Below, piece after piece: positions 30,248-39,559 of a stretch of 64,000 nucleotides of DNA. Position numbers and translations under genes: made by a program. The notes beneath the pieces are model-generated. The model had not been told where the DNA came from, ran no database searches, and saw only the letters and a program-made list of their open reading frames with translations. Numbering within the stretch: the first letter of the stretch is position 1; each line of letters starts with the position of its first letter. The stretch comes from Tahibacter aquaticus (GTDB lineage Bacteria; Pseudomonadota; Gammaproteobacteria; Xanthomonadales; Rhodanobacteraceae), in the NCBI RefSeq assembly GCF_004363655.1, contig NZ_SNZH01000004.1, positions 255,985 through 319,984 on the forward strand. The letters are read 5' to 3'.

Positions 30248-31131
30248 ACGCGAACAGCGACGACATCGGCAACGGCAACGGCGCAGTGCGCCTGGTGGTG
30301 CTGTCCGGCCTTTCCGGCGCGGGCAAGACCATCGCCCTGCGCACCCTGGAAGATTTCGACTTCTACTGCGTCGACAACCTTCCCGCCGGCCTGATGCCGG
30401 CCCTGGTCGATGCCGTCAGCACCGGCGGCCACCGCCGCATCGCTGTCGGCGTGGATGTGCGCAACCGCAGCGAAGACCTGAACCAGCTGCCGCTGGTGCT
30501 GGCCGACCTGGCCCGCATCGGCGTCGACTACCAGCTCATCTTCCTCGACAGCCGCGACGACGTGCTGTCCAAGCGCTTTTCCGACACCCGCCGGCGCCAT
30601 CCGCTGTCCGCCGACGGCCTGCCGCTGCACGATGCCATCGCCCTGGAACGCAAACTGCTGCGGCCGCTGGCAGCGATTGCCGACCGCGTCGTCGATTCCA
30701 GCGAGCTCAACGTGCACCAGTTGCGCCGCCTGATCGCCACCGAGCTGGGCATGGCCGGCGGCGAGCTGTCGTTATTGTTCGAATCGTTCGCCTACCGGCG
30801 TGGATTGCCCATCGACGCCGATTTCGTGTTCGATGCGCGCGTACTGCCCAACCCGCACTGGGACGCGGCGCTGCGTCCGCTCTCGGGCAAGGACCGCCCG
30901 GTGCGCGAATGGCTGCTGCAAAAGCCCGAAGTCACGCGCTTCCTCGACCAGCTCACCGGCTTTCTGGACGAGTGGCTGCCGCGCTTCGAAGCCGACAACC
31001 GTTCCTACGTCACCATCTGCATAGGCTGCAGCGGCGGCCGTCATCGCTCGGTCTACCTGGCCGAACGCCTGGCCGAGCATTTCCGCGGCACGCGCGAACA
31101 GGTACTTACGTTCCACCGTGAACTCGAGTGA
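30241..31131 (+). CDS. rapZ: RNase adapter protein RapZ
   Basis: The protein has about 296 residues. A P-loop domain (Walker A GLSGAGKT, 23-30; [11 protein letters not shown]) is followed by a C-terminal RNA-binding domain with [20 protein letters not shown]. In enterobacteria RapZ presents the GlmZ sRNA to RNase E and senses glucosamine 6-phosphate. Two adjacent GTG codons (30241, 30244) can start it; the second forms a GTGA overlap with the hprK stop. No glmY/glmZ-like RNA was seen here. Confidence 0.93.
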   Translation: MVNANSDDIGNGNGAVRLVVLSGLSGAGKTIALRTLEDFDFYCVDNLPAGLMPALVDAVSTGGHRRIAVGVDVRNRSEDLNQLPLVLADLARIGVDYQLIFLDSRDDVLSKRFSDTRRRHPLSADGLPLHDAIALERKLLRPLAAIADRVVDSSELNVHQLRRLIATELGMAGGELSLLFESFAYRRGLPIDADFVFDARVLPNPHWDAALRPLSGKDRPVREWLLQKPEVTRFLDQLTGFLDEWLPRFEADNRSYVTICIGCSGGRHRSVYLAERLAEHFRGTREQVLTFHRELE

Positions 31132-31285
31132 AAACGCCCCCATATTTCCGGCGACCGGCAACTTTCTTGCAAGCCGCCTCCTATCCCGACCTACCAGGCA
31201 TTGCGATGGCAACCTTCCAGTTCTGCGCACTTCAGTCCCGCGACCGTGACCGAGGCGCCCGCATTCGTATGGCGGAGCGACAATC

Positions 31286-31678
31286 GTGAGCGTAGGCGTA
31301 CTGCTGCTGACTCACGAATGCATGGGCGATGCGCTGGTCAATGCGGCGCATCACGTACTCGGCAACTTCGCCCTGCCGCTGGAAGTGATGGAAGTCGGCG
31401 CCTCGGCCGATCCGGAACGGGCACTCGGCGATGCCTCGCAACGCGCCCGCCACCTCGACCAGGGCGAGGGCGTGCTGGTACTGTCCGACCTGTACGGTTC
31501 CACGCCGTGCAATATCGCGCAGCGCCTGGCCAGCCTTGGCTTCCGCACCCACTGCGTAAGCGGGCTCAACCTGCCGATGTTGCTGCGCGTGCTGAACTAC
31601 CCGAATCAGGATCTCGACCAGCTGGCGGAAACCGCCGCCAGCGGTGGACGCTGCGGAATCTGTATCGATCATGCTTGA
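31286..31678 (+). CDS. PTS EIIA component of the mannose type
   Basis: The protein has 130 residues and the EIIA-Man fold. The phosphorylated histidine is His10 in VLLLTHE. DLYGSTPCNIA and SGLNLPMLLRVLNY are the family's conserved loops. No EIIB, EIIC or EIID gene is present, so it is probably a regulatory phosphate acceptor instead of part of a sugar transporter. It begins with GTG; the HPr gene starts eight bases before its end, so the two are coupled. Confidence 0.9.
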   Translation: MSVGVLLLTHECMGDALVNAAHHVLGNFALPLEVMEVGASADPERALGDASQRARHLDQGEGVLVLSDLYGSTPCNIAQRLASLGFRTHCVSGLNLPMLLRVLNYPNQDLDQLAETAASGGRCGICIDHA

Positions 31679-31940
31679 GCGCGACATTGTCATCAGCAAC
31701 AAGCTGGGCCTGCATGCCCGTGCCTCAGCCAAGCTGGTGCAGTTGCTGCAAAGCTACAAGTCCAGCGTGTGGCTGCGCTGCCGCGGACGCGAAATCAATG
31801 CCAAGAGCATCATGGGCGTCATGATGCTGGCTGCCGGCATCGGTACGCCGGTCAGCATCCGCGCCGAAGGCGCGGACGAGGCCGACGCACTCGCTGCCGT
31901 CGTCGATCTGTTCGAACGTAAGTTCGACGAGGGGCAATGA
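31671..31940 (+). CDS. ptsH: Phosphocarrier protein HPr
   Basis: The protein has 89 residues. His15 in KLGLHARASA is the PEP-dependent phosphorylation site, and Ser46 in AKSIMGVMML is the HprK site. Both are intact, so this HPr can be phosphorylated by EI and by HprK. ATG 31671 lies inside the end of the EIIA gene. It could also be described as an NPr-type protein of the regulatory PTS. Confidence 0.93.
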   Translation: MLERDIVISNKLGLHARASAKLVQLLQSYKSSVWLRCRGREINAKSIMGVMMLAAGIGTPVSIRAEGADEADALAAVVDLFERKFDEGQ

Positions 31941-32069
31941 CAATCCGGCGGTGACGGCGGCGGGGCTGGACGGCCTGGCCGGCGTCGTCGCCATGGCCGT
32001 GAGCGCCTGCCGGGCGTGCCGGGCCAGAACACCGACCACTGCCGACAAGGATCCGTACTACCCGTGAGC

Positions 32070-33800
32070 ATGCGCATCGTCCTCAATGGCATCGGCGCCT
32101 CGCGCGGCATGGTCCTGGGACGGGCACGGCTGGTACAGCCCAGCCAGTTCATCATCGACGACACCCTGCTCGAACCCGGCGAGATCGAAGCCGAAGCCAG
32201 CCGCCTGCAACAGGCACTGGAAACCGCCCAGACCGAGTTGCGCGCCATCCGCGACAAGCTGCACGGCGCCCTGGCACGGGAAATCGGCGAATTCATCGAC
32301 GCCCACAGCATGCTGCTGAACGATCCGGAGTTGCTCACCGGCCTGTTCGACCTGGTGCGCCGTGGCCGCTATCGCGCCAGCACGGCGCTGAAAATGCAGC
32401 GCGACCGCCTCGCCGCCGTGTTCGAGGCGATGGACGATCCTTACCTGCGCAGCCGGCGCGAAGACATAGACCATGTCATCGGCCGCGTACAGTCGGCGCT
32501 GGCGCGGGAAACCAGCCCGGCCGAACGCCAGATCGCCGCGCGCGTCGGCACCATCCTGGTCAGCGACCAGATCGCCCCGGCGGAGATGACCCACCTGACC
32601 GAGCAAGGCGTACTGGCCGCGGTGTGCACCGGTTCCAGCGCCCTGTCACACAGCGCCATCCTGGCGCGCAGCATGCGCCTGCCCATGGTGGTCGGCGCGC
32701 ACGAGGCCCTGGCCGAGGTACACGACGACGACCTGCTGCTGGTCGACGGCGACAAGGGCCAGGTCGTGGTACACCCGACCGCCCAGGATCTCGCCCGCTA
32801 CCGCCAGCACCAGCGCGACGCGCAGCGGGAAGGCCGCCGCCTGGCCGAACTCGCCCACGCACCGACGCGCACCCGCGACGATGCCAGCATCCGCCTGTTC
32901 GCCAATGCGGAACTGACCGGCGACGTAGCCCAGGCCCGCGCCCATGGTGCCGACGGCATCGGCCTGTACCGCACTGAATTCCTGTTCCTGCAGCGCCACC
33001 ACCTGCCCGACGAAGACGAGCAGTTCCAGGCCTACCGCGACCTGGTACTGGGCATGGGCGGCCTGCCGGTCACCATCCGCACCCTGGATCTGGGCGCTGA
33101 CAAGGCCGATACCACCGGCCTGGCCCTGACTACCGAACCCAACCCAGCCCTGGGCATGCGCGGCGTGCGCCTGTCGATACGCCGGCCGGCGCTGTTCGCA
33201 ACCCAGATGCGGGCCATCCTGCGCGCCTCGGCGTATGGCCCGCTGCGCATTCTCGTGCCCATGGTCACCAACGCGCAGGAAATCCTCGCCACGCGGCGCC
33301 TGATCCAGATCTGCGCCCGCGACCTGCGCAGCGAAGGCCATGAAGTGGCCGACCATTTCGAACTCGGCGCGATGATCGAAGTACCGGCGGCAGCCATCGC
33401 CCTGCCGTTCCTGATCCGCCATGTGGATTTTGTCGCCATCGGCACCAACGACCTGGTGCAGTACACCCTCGCCGCCGACCGCAACAACGACGCCCTGTCC
33501 GAGCTGTACGACCCGCTGCACCCGGCCGTGCTGCAACTGCTGTCGGCCACCATCAAGTGCGGCGAGAAGCACGCCAAGCCGGTAAGCCTGTGCGGCGAGA
33601 TGGCCTCGGACGCGCGCTATACGCCGCTGCTGCTCGCACTGGGCCTGACCGACTTCAGCATGCATACCGGCGCGCTGCTGGAAGTGCGCGACGCCGTCGG
33701 CCGCTGCGACCGCGGCCGCCTGCGCAAGCTGGCGCCGCGCCTGCTCAAGGCGGAAGACCGCGAGTCCTTGCTGCAGGTGCTGGCCAAGGCAGCGACCTAG
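32070..33800 (+). CDS. ptsI: Phosphoenolpyruvate-protein phosphotransferase (enzyme I)
   Basis: The protein has 576 residues, the length of classical enzyme I. It takes phosphate from PEP on His194 (SSALSHSAILARSMRLP; usual form TSHTAI) and passes it to HPr. The PEP-binding barrel shows GIGLYRTEFLF, RTLDLGADK, MIEVPAAA and GTNDLVQYTLAADRNN, then the active-site Cys in SLCGEMASD. No GAF domain is present, so it is not a PtsP-type enzyme. ATG 32070 is preferred; a GTG two codons upstream is possible. It ends the PTS block. Confidence 0.95.
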   Translation: MRIVLNGIGASRGMVLGRARLVQPSQFIIDDTLLEPGEIEAEASRLQQALETAQTELRAIRDKLHGALAREIGEFIDAHSMLLNDPELLTGLFDLVRRGRYRASTALKMQRDRLAAVFEAMDDPYLRSRREDIDHVIGRVQSALARETSPAERQIAARVGTILVSDQIAPAEMTHLTEQGVLAAVCTGSSALSHSAILARSMRLPMVVGAHEALAEVHDDDLLLVDGDKGQVVVHPTAQDLARYRQHQRDAQREGRRLAELAHAPTRTRDDASIRLFANAELTGDVAQARAHGADGIGLYRTEFLFLQRHHLPDEDEQFQAYRDLVLGMGGLPVTIRTLDLGADKADTTGLALTTEPNPALGMRGVRLSIRRPALFATQMRAILRASAYGPLRILVPMVTNAQEILATRRLIQICARDLRSEGHEVADHFELGAMIEVPAAAIALPFLIRHVDFVAIGTNDLVQYTLAADRNNDALSELYDPLHPAVLQLLSATIKCGEKHAKPVSLCGEMASDARYTPLLLALGLTDFSMHTGALLEVRDAVGRCDRGRLRKLAPRLLKAEDRESLLQVLAKAAT

Positions 33801-34199
33801 TCGCAGCGCCCGGCCGCGCAGCACACCGGTTGCTGCAGCATGGAGTCGTCGGCCGCTGCGCTGCTACTGCCTGCGTCTGTCAAACCAGTCTGCATGCCAG
33901 GCCGAACCATGGCGCCTCCGCGCCAGAGCCGTCGCAGGCCTGCGGCAAAGGCCGATCGCGCTCTTCCGGCGGGCGATGCCGTCGCCGCGTATCGGGTGCT
34001 GAGACCCCGGGCCGGCAAAAAAGTACATGCGGTTTCAGCCGACCCGCTGCCGCTCGCGTCGACTCGCTGCAGATCCTGCGACGAGGTCATCGGACACGCA
34101 CTATCCGCTCCCGCCGACGATCAGATTTCCTAGCTGGCGCAGACGCGGATGGGCTCGTGAAACCCGCTTCGCAACTCACAATGGACTGAGAGGTAATAC
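33801..34199. other. Gene-free stretch after ptsI
   Basis: About 400 bases separate ptsI from the frameshifted beta-helix gene. A 97-codon frame exists on each strand, but both are Arg/Ala/Pro-rich without a ribosome binding site or motif, as expected by chance in this GC-rich DNA. I see no terminator with a T tract and no tRNA. GAGAGG just before 34200 is the ribosome binding site of the next gene. Confidence 0.6.
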
Positions 34200-35164
34200 A
34201 TGAAACATATCCTGCAATCCCTGCTTGCCGGTGCAGCCTTGCTGCTCAGCAACGCCGCGTTTTCCTGCGATATCACGCTGCCGTCGGGCACCAGCGGAAC
34301 GGTGATCCAGCAGCGTCTCAATTCGATCAAGTTCCCGGCGTATGCCTCAGTGCAGGTAGCTACAACCTCGGCTCGACCACGTTGACGGTTCCCAACGGGA
34401 AAACGCTGAAGGGAATGGGCACGACGCGCGACGATGTCGTCGTCGAATCGTCAGCCACCCGGCTGATCTCCATCGAAAGCAATACCACACTGCAGAATTT
34501 CACTTTGCAGCCGACCAGCGGCCACCTGCCGGAATTCGGCGTGTTCTCCTACTACCAGTCTGCCCAGACTGTCTGGGGGCTGCGCCTGAAGGGTTCGCTG
34601 ATCAACCTTGCCTCGGTCGGCTCCAGCGATGTCAACGTCTGGGATACCTACATGTCCGACAACGGCGGCAGCCCGTCGGCAGATCCGAACGTTTGGATCA
34701 CGGACTCCACCGATATGGAATTTCCCTGGGGAGCAGTCTACGGCGAGGTCTATCACCCCTGGGGCGGCGGCGATGGCGAGATCGCCGCCTACAATTCCAC
34801 CAATGTAAGGATCTACGGCACCCAGGTCATCGATTCCGGCGCCAGCGCAATCTATCTGGTCAATTGCGATTCGTGCAGCGTGGAAAATGCAACGCTGCTG
34901 CGGGCCGCAGGCTGGGGGCTGGACGTGGTGCAGGGTTCGGACAATTTCACAGCCATCAATAACCTGGTGCAGCAGAGCCAGTACGGCGGTTCGGTGTTCG
35001 ATCAGCTCTACCAGACCGGCGGCACGTACACCGGCAACACCTTCATCGGCAACAACACCGGCGGCAACGCCAACTGCAATGCCATCAATGTGGCAGGCAA
35101 CCCCGCAGCCTTGACCCTGAGCGGCAATACGGCGACTCCGGCGCCCCTCACCTGCGTCTATTGA
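34200..35164 (+). pseudogene. Secreted beta-helix protein, broken by a frameshift
   Basis: A signal peptide (ILQSLLAGAALLLSNAAFS then Cys) starts at ATG 34200 with GAGAGG upstream. The first frame runs to a stop at about 34385. The natural continuation AGSYNLGSTTLTVPNGKTL is read in the -1 frame from about 34349 and stays open to 35164. Joined, the product would be about 320 residues of right-handed beta-helix (TTLTVPNGKTLKGMGTTRDD, NTTLQNFTLQP, NLVQQSQYGG, LTLSGNTATPAP). The shift lies between about 34335 and 34352. It is either a real inactivating indel or a sequencing error; the downstream part is otherwise undamaged, which suggests it is recent or artefactual. Confidence 0.75.
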
Positions 35165-35245
35165 ACGTAGAATAACGGCCCCCTGCCCCGCCCCTGCTGG
35201 CCTTGCGCTGGTTCGGGCGGGGTATCCGCCGAAGAACTCGACAGA

Positions 35246-36361
35246 GTGGAAGCGCCCGTGCCCCTCAAGACCCAGCTAGAAACCATCCTGCGCCCGGTGG
35301 CGCGGCTGTTGCCCCGGGCCATCAAGATACCGCTGGGCCGCTGGTGGTACGGCCCTGCCGTCGCACCGCCTGACACCTCCAGCTACGACAGGCGGGTCCA
35401 GCAGGAAGTCTCGCGCTTCGCCGAGGAAGAAGTCATCAATGACCTTCCTCCCATTTTCCACTATTGGTCAAACACCTATCTGCGACCGCAGCTGGAGAGT
35501 TTCGGTTTTTCCTATCCGGAAGACTTCTTCGCACGCATGATCGAGGCGCACGCCCGCGCAAAGGGCAAGAGCGTGCGAATCGTCAGCATCGGCGCCGGCA
35601 ACTGCGACAGCGAGATGACGATTGCCCGCCTATTGAAGGAACGCGGCATCGCCGACTTCCGTTTCGAATGCCTCGATATTACCGACGCGATGCTCAAGCG
35701 CGGCCAGACGCTGGCGAACGAATCCGGCATGGCGGCGAATTTCTCCTTCGTCAACGGCGACTTCAACCGATGGACGCCCGACGGTCACTACGACGTCGTC
35801 ATGGCCAATCAGAGCCTGCACCATGTGATGGACCTCGAGTCGCTCTACTCGGCCATCCATCAGGCTATCGGCAACGACGGCATCTTCATCACCTCCGACA
35901 TGATTGGACGCAATGGTCACATGCGCTGGCCCGAGGCGCTGCAGATCGTGCAGGAGTTCTGGAAGGAAATGCCGGAGTCTTACCGCTACAACAAGCAGCT
36001 GCGCCGGACCGAGCACGAATTCGGCAACTGGGATTGCTCGGTGGAAGGCTTCGAAGGAATTCGTGCGGAAGAAGTGCTGCCACTGGCGATGCAACGTTTC
36101 GGTTTCGATTTCTTCCTGGGCTACGGCAACATCATCGACCCTTTCATCGATCGCGGCTTCGGCCCGCACTTCGATCCGTCCAAGGAGTGGGATCGCAGTT
36201 TCATCGATCGCATCCATGCTCGCGACGAGGAAGAAATGCTGTCGGGCCGGATCAAGCCAACCCATGTGCTGGCTGTGATGCGTAGAGACCGGACCGTCAC
36301 GCCCAAGGTATGGCAGCACATGACGCCCGAATTCTGCGTGCGCCCGCCCACGGGGAAATAG
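35246..36361 (+). CDS. Class I SAM-dependent methyltransferase
   Basis: The protein has about 371 residues. Motif I is VRIVSIGAGNCDSEMTIARLL, then the acidic FECLDITDAML, NGDFNRW and the post-motif VVMANQSLHHVMDLESLY, a class I Rossmann methyltransferase of the Methyltransf_11/25 type. The C-terminal 130 residues are lineage-specific and contain many aromatics. GTG 35246 gives the frame used; GTG 35258 has a better GGAAG five bases upstream and is equally possible. It precedes the membrane glycosyltransferase-like and acyltransferase genes and may modify the same surface molecule. The substrate is unknown. Confidence 0.82.
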   Translation: MEAPVPLKTQLETILRPVARLLPRAIKIPLGRWWYGPAVAPPDTSSYDRRVQQEVSRFAEEEVINDLPPIFHYWSNTYLRPQLESFGFSYPEDFFARMIEAHARAKGKSVRIVSIGAGNCDSEMTIARLLKERGIADFRFECLDITDAMLKRGQTLANESGMAANFSFVNGDFNRWTPDGHYDVVMANQSLHHVMDLESLYSAIHQAIGNDGIFITSDMIGRNGHMRWPEALQIVQEFWKEMPESYRYNKQLRRTEHEFGNWDCSVEGFEGIRAEEVLPLAMQRFGFDFFLGYGNIIDPFIDRGFGPHFDPSKEWDRSFIDRIHARDEEEMLSGRIKPTHVLAVMRRDRTVTPKVWQHMTPEFCVRPPTGK

Positions 36362-36396
36362 CGTCACGGCGTCTCTGTTCCAATCCGGTACTCACC

Positions 36397-37974
36397 ATGA
36401 CCGACGCGGCAAACCTGCACTGCTGGACCCGGCGGGAGCGCTACGCGCTGCTGTTCTGCGTGTTCGTCTTCGGCCTCTGGGCCATGTCGCAGGGCCAGAG
36501 CAATAACTGGGACCTGCGCAATTACCACTGGTACAACGGCTGGGCCTGGCTCAACGGCCGTGGCGCACTGGACCTCGCCGCGGCGCAGGCGCAGAGCTGG
36601 TTCAACCCACTACTGCCCGCAGCACTCTACCTGCTGCTGTCGTCGCTGAAGCCCTGGCTGGGCACCTTCCTGCTGGGCTGTCTGCAGGGTCTGAACCTGC
36701 TGCCGCTGCATCGCATCGCACTGCAGCTGCTGCCAGCGCCCTGGCTGCAGCAACGGCGCTGGCTGGCCCTGCTGATCGCCCTGGTCGGCGCAACCGGCGC
36801 CACTCAGCGCGGCGAGCTGGGCGCCACCTTCGGCGACAACCTGGTCAGCCTGCCCTTGCTCGGTGCGCTGGCCTTGCTGCTAGGCGCACCGGCACGCGAC
36901 TGGCGCCGTCCGGTACTCGCCGGCCTGCTGCTGGGCCTGGCCGTCGGGCTGAAACTCACCGCCGCTCCGATGGCGGCCGGCATCGTGCTGGCCGCGCCGC
37001 TGCTCGCCGCCGATGGCACTGCGCGCCTGCGCCTGTTCGTTTGCGTCGCCACCGCCGCACTGGCGAGCTTCCTGCTGGTCCACGGCCACTGGATGCTGGA
37101 GCTGTACCGTCAGTTCGGTAATCCACTCTTCCCCATGTTCGGAAATTTCTTTGGCGGCGACTTCACGCCGCCGTTCGAACTGCGCGACGACCGCTGGCTG
37201 CCGCGCACTGCGTGGCAATGGCTGTTCTACCCGCTGGCCTGGGCCAACAATCCGCGCCATGTGTCCGAGCTGTGGTTTCTCGACCTGCGCATACCGCTGC
37301 TGTTCCTGGCCGTGCTGGCCCTGCCGCTGTGGTGGCGGCGCGCGCGCGATCAGTCGCCACGGCCTCAGGGCCTGCGCTTTCTGCTCGCTGCCGTCGCCGT
37401 CGGCTATGGGCTGTGGCTGCTGCTGTTCGGCTATTACCGCTATCTGGTGCTGCTGGAAATGCTGGCGCCGCTGCTGCTGACTCTGGCGCTGCTGACCCTG
37501 CGTTCGCGCCTGCTGCTGCCGGCCCTGTGCACGGCGGTGGTCCTGCTCGGCCTGGCCACGCGGCCGCCGCGCTGGGGGCGGACGGCACACTACGCCGAGC
37601 ATTACGTCGAGGTGCAGCTGCCGCCGCATGCCGACTATGCCCAGGCCATGATCGTGTTCGGCGGCGGCGAGCCGCTGAGCTTCATCGCGCCGTCGTTTCC
37701 GTCCAGCGCGCGCTTCGTGCGCATCGCCGGCAACCTGGTCGGCCCGCCGCAACCGGAATGGGCGCTGGACCGGGCCGCCCGCAAACACTTGCAGCAGCAC
37801 GCGGGACCGCTCTATCTGGTGGCGCTGGAACTCGACAGCGAATTCCTGCGCGAGGCGCTGCTGCGGCAGCAGCTGGCCATCGTCGCCGGCAGCTGCGCGC
37901 CCATCGACAGCAACCTGTTCCGCAAGGAACGCCTGCCGCAGCTGTGTGCACTCCAGCGTATGCCCAAAGCGTGA
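36397..37974 (+). CDS. Polytopic membrane protein, GT-C glycosyltransferase-like
   Basis: This 525-residue integral membrane protein has about ten to twelve hydrophobic segments. A first external loop reads NNWDLRNYHWYNGWAWLNGR, the aromatic and acidic type of loop that carries the catalytic Asp in GT-C (GT87/PMT-like) glycosyltransferases using lipid-linked sugars. A soluble C-terminal domain of about 120 residues follows the last segment (from HYAEHYVEVQLPPHADYAQA). Exact family and donor are not determined. It starts 35 bases after the methyltransferase gene and belongs to the surface-modification locus. Confidence 0.7.
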   Translation: MTDAANLHCWTRRERYALLFCVFVFGLWAMSQGQSNNWDLRNYHWYNGWAWLNGRGALDLAAAQAQSWFNPLLPAALYLLLSSLKPWLGTFLLGCLQGLNLLPLHRIALQLLPAPWLQQRRWLALLIALVGATGATQRGELGATFGDNLVSLPLLGALALLLGAPARDWRRPVLAGLLLGLAVGLKLTAAPMAAGIVLAAPLLAADGTARLRLFVCVATAALASFLLVHGHWMLELYRQFGNPLFPMFGNFFGGDFTPPFELRDDRWLPRTAWQWLFYPLAWANNPRHVSELWFLDLRIPLLFLAVLALPLWWRRARDQSPRPQGLRFLLAAVAVGYGLWLLLFGYYRYLVLLEMLAPLLLTLALLTLRSRLLLPALCTAVVLLGLATRPPRWGRTAHYAEHYVEVQLPPHADYAQAMIVFGGGEPLSFIAPSFPSSARFVRIAGNLVGPPQPEWALDRAARKHLQQHAGPLYLVALELDSEFLREALLRQQLAIVAGSCAPIDSNLFRKERLPQLCALQRMPKA

Positions 37975-38152
37975 CCTGCTTAACCAAGCACAAACCCGGC
38001 GCTGCACCGGCCGGTGCTAGACTTCGGCGCCGCTGGGTCCCGCTATGCCGTTGATTGCGAAGGATTCGCCGCCAAGGCTACCGGATCGCCCAGCAGTCTC
38101 GGCCCAGTTTTCCCCTTTTTGTATCCGAACCTGACCGGCAGCCTGGCCCCGC

Positions 38153-39556
38153 ATGCTTTTCAACTCACTGCATTTCGTCGTCTTCTTCGTCATCGTGCTG
38201 GCGCTGAACCAGAGCCTCAGGCCCTGGCCGACCGCACAGAAACTGATGCTGCTGGCCGCGAGCTATTACTTCTACGGCCAGTGGAGCTGGATGTACCTGG
38301 GCATCATTGTGTACTCCACCTTGCTCGACTACAGCATCGCGCGGGGCATGGTGCGCGTATCGCGACCACGCTATCTGTTGCTGCTGAGTCTTTTTACCAA
38401 TCTGGGGCTGCTCGCCTTTTTCAAATACGCGAACTGGCTGATCGAGAACTGGAACCTGGCCAGCGGCGCCGCCGGTGTCGCGCTGCAGATCACGCCGATG
38501 GATATCGTGCTGCCGGTGGGCATTTCCTTCTATACCTTCCAGAGTCTGTCCTACACCATCGACGTCTATCGCGGCATCAGCCAGCCGCGGCGCAATCTGC
38601 TCGACTACGCCCTGTTCGTATCGTTCTTCCCGCAGCTGGCCGCCGGGCCCATCGTGCGCGACTACGAATTCTTCAAGGAACTCGACGGCGACAAGCACGT
38701 CGATGCGGGCGACGTACAGCGCGCGCTGGTGCTGATCGCATTCGGCTTCGTCAAGAAAATCGTGTTCGCCGACAACCTCGCGCTGTATGCCGACCCCATC
38801 TTTGCCAACCCGGCGCAGCACGGTTTCTGGGACAGCCTGCTCGCGGTCTACGCCTTCAGTTTCCAGATCTACTGCGATTTCTCCGGCTATACCGACATCG
38901 CCATCGGCCTGGCCCTGCTGCTGGGCTTCCGCTATCCGCAGAACTTCAACTATCCCTATTTCGCCGACAGCGTGCAGGAGTTCTGGCGCCGCTGGCATAT
39001 GACCCTGTCGCGCTGGCTGCGCGACTATCTGTATATCTCGCTGGGCGGCAACCGCCACGGCAATCTGCATACCTACTTCAACCTGATGCTGACCATGCTG
39101 CTCGGCGGCCTCTGGCACGGCGCGAGCTGGAATTTCGTTATCTGGGGCGGGCTGCACGGCGGCTATCTCGCATTCGAGCGCGCAGTGCTGTTCCGCCTGC
39201 CGTTCTGGAACGCAGACACGGCGCTGATGCGCTGCCTGCGCTGGCTGCTCACCTTCAACCTGGTCTGCTTCGCCTGGATCTTCTTCCGCGCCAAGACCTT
39301 CGGCGATGCACAAACGCTGATCGGCAACATCATCCACAGCAGCCCGCTCGCCTTCGACCAGGGCGCACACCTGGGCATGCTGGTGCTGTTGCTGGCCATG
39401 CTGGCAGTGCACCTGCTCGGCGGCTGGAAAGGCTTCAAGGACTACCTCGGCCGCGAGCGTGGCCCGGTCTTCGCCGTCACGCTGGCAGCCATCGGCCTGC
39501 TGCTGATCTGGTTCACGCCAGCAGCGACCGTGCCTTTTATCTACTTCCAGTTCTGA
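38153..39556 (+). CDS. MBOAT-family O-acyltransferase (AlgI-like)
   Basis: This 467-residue polytopic enzyme has the AlgI/DltB/PatA layout. LPVGISFYTFQSLSYTIDVYRG, FSFQIYCDFSGYTDIAIGLA, EFWRRWHMTLSRWLRDYLYI (His282) and the catalytic His322 in LLGGLWHGASWNFVIWG are all present. Such proteins move acetyl groups across the inner membrane to acylate exported polysaccharides or lipids, together with an SGNH-type periplasmic partner, which is encoded three bases downstream. No alginate genes are near, so an alginate role is unlikely. Confidence 0.92.
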   Translation: MLFNSLHFVVFFVIVLALNQSLRPWPTAQKLMLLAASYYFYGQWSWMYLGIIVYSTLLDYSIARGMVRVSRPRYLLLLSLFTNLGLLAFFKYANWLIENWNLASGAAGVALQITPMDIVLPVGISFYTFQSLSYTIDVYRGISQPRRNLLDYALFVSFFPQLAAGPIVRDYEFFKELDGDKHVDAGDVQRALVLIAFGFVKKIVFADNLALYADPIFANPAQHGFWDSLLAVYAFSFQIYCDFSGYTDIAIGLALLLGFRYPQNFNYPYFADSVQEFWRRWHMTLSRWLRDYLYISLGGNRHGNLHTYFNLMLTMLLGGLWHGASWNFVIWGGLHGGYLAFERAVLFRLPFWNADTALMRCLRWLLTFNLVCFAWIFFRAKTFGDAQTLIGNIIHSSPLAFDQGAHLGMLVLLLAMLAVHLLGGWKGFKDYLGRERGPVFAVTLAAIGLLLIWFTPAATVPFIYFQF

Positions 39557-39559
39557 GCG

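Noticed and set aside
33840-34133. 97-codon frame after ptsI, possibly a small gene
   Set aside because: It has no ribosome binding site, signal peptide or motif, and its composition matches random GC-rich sequence.
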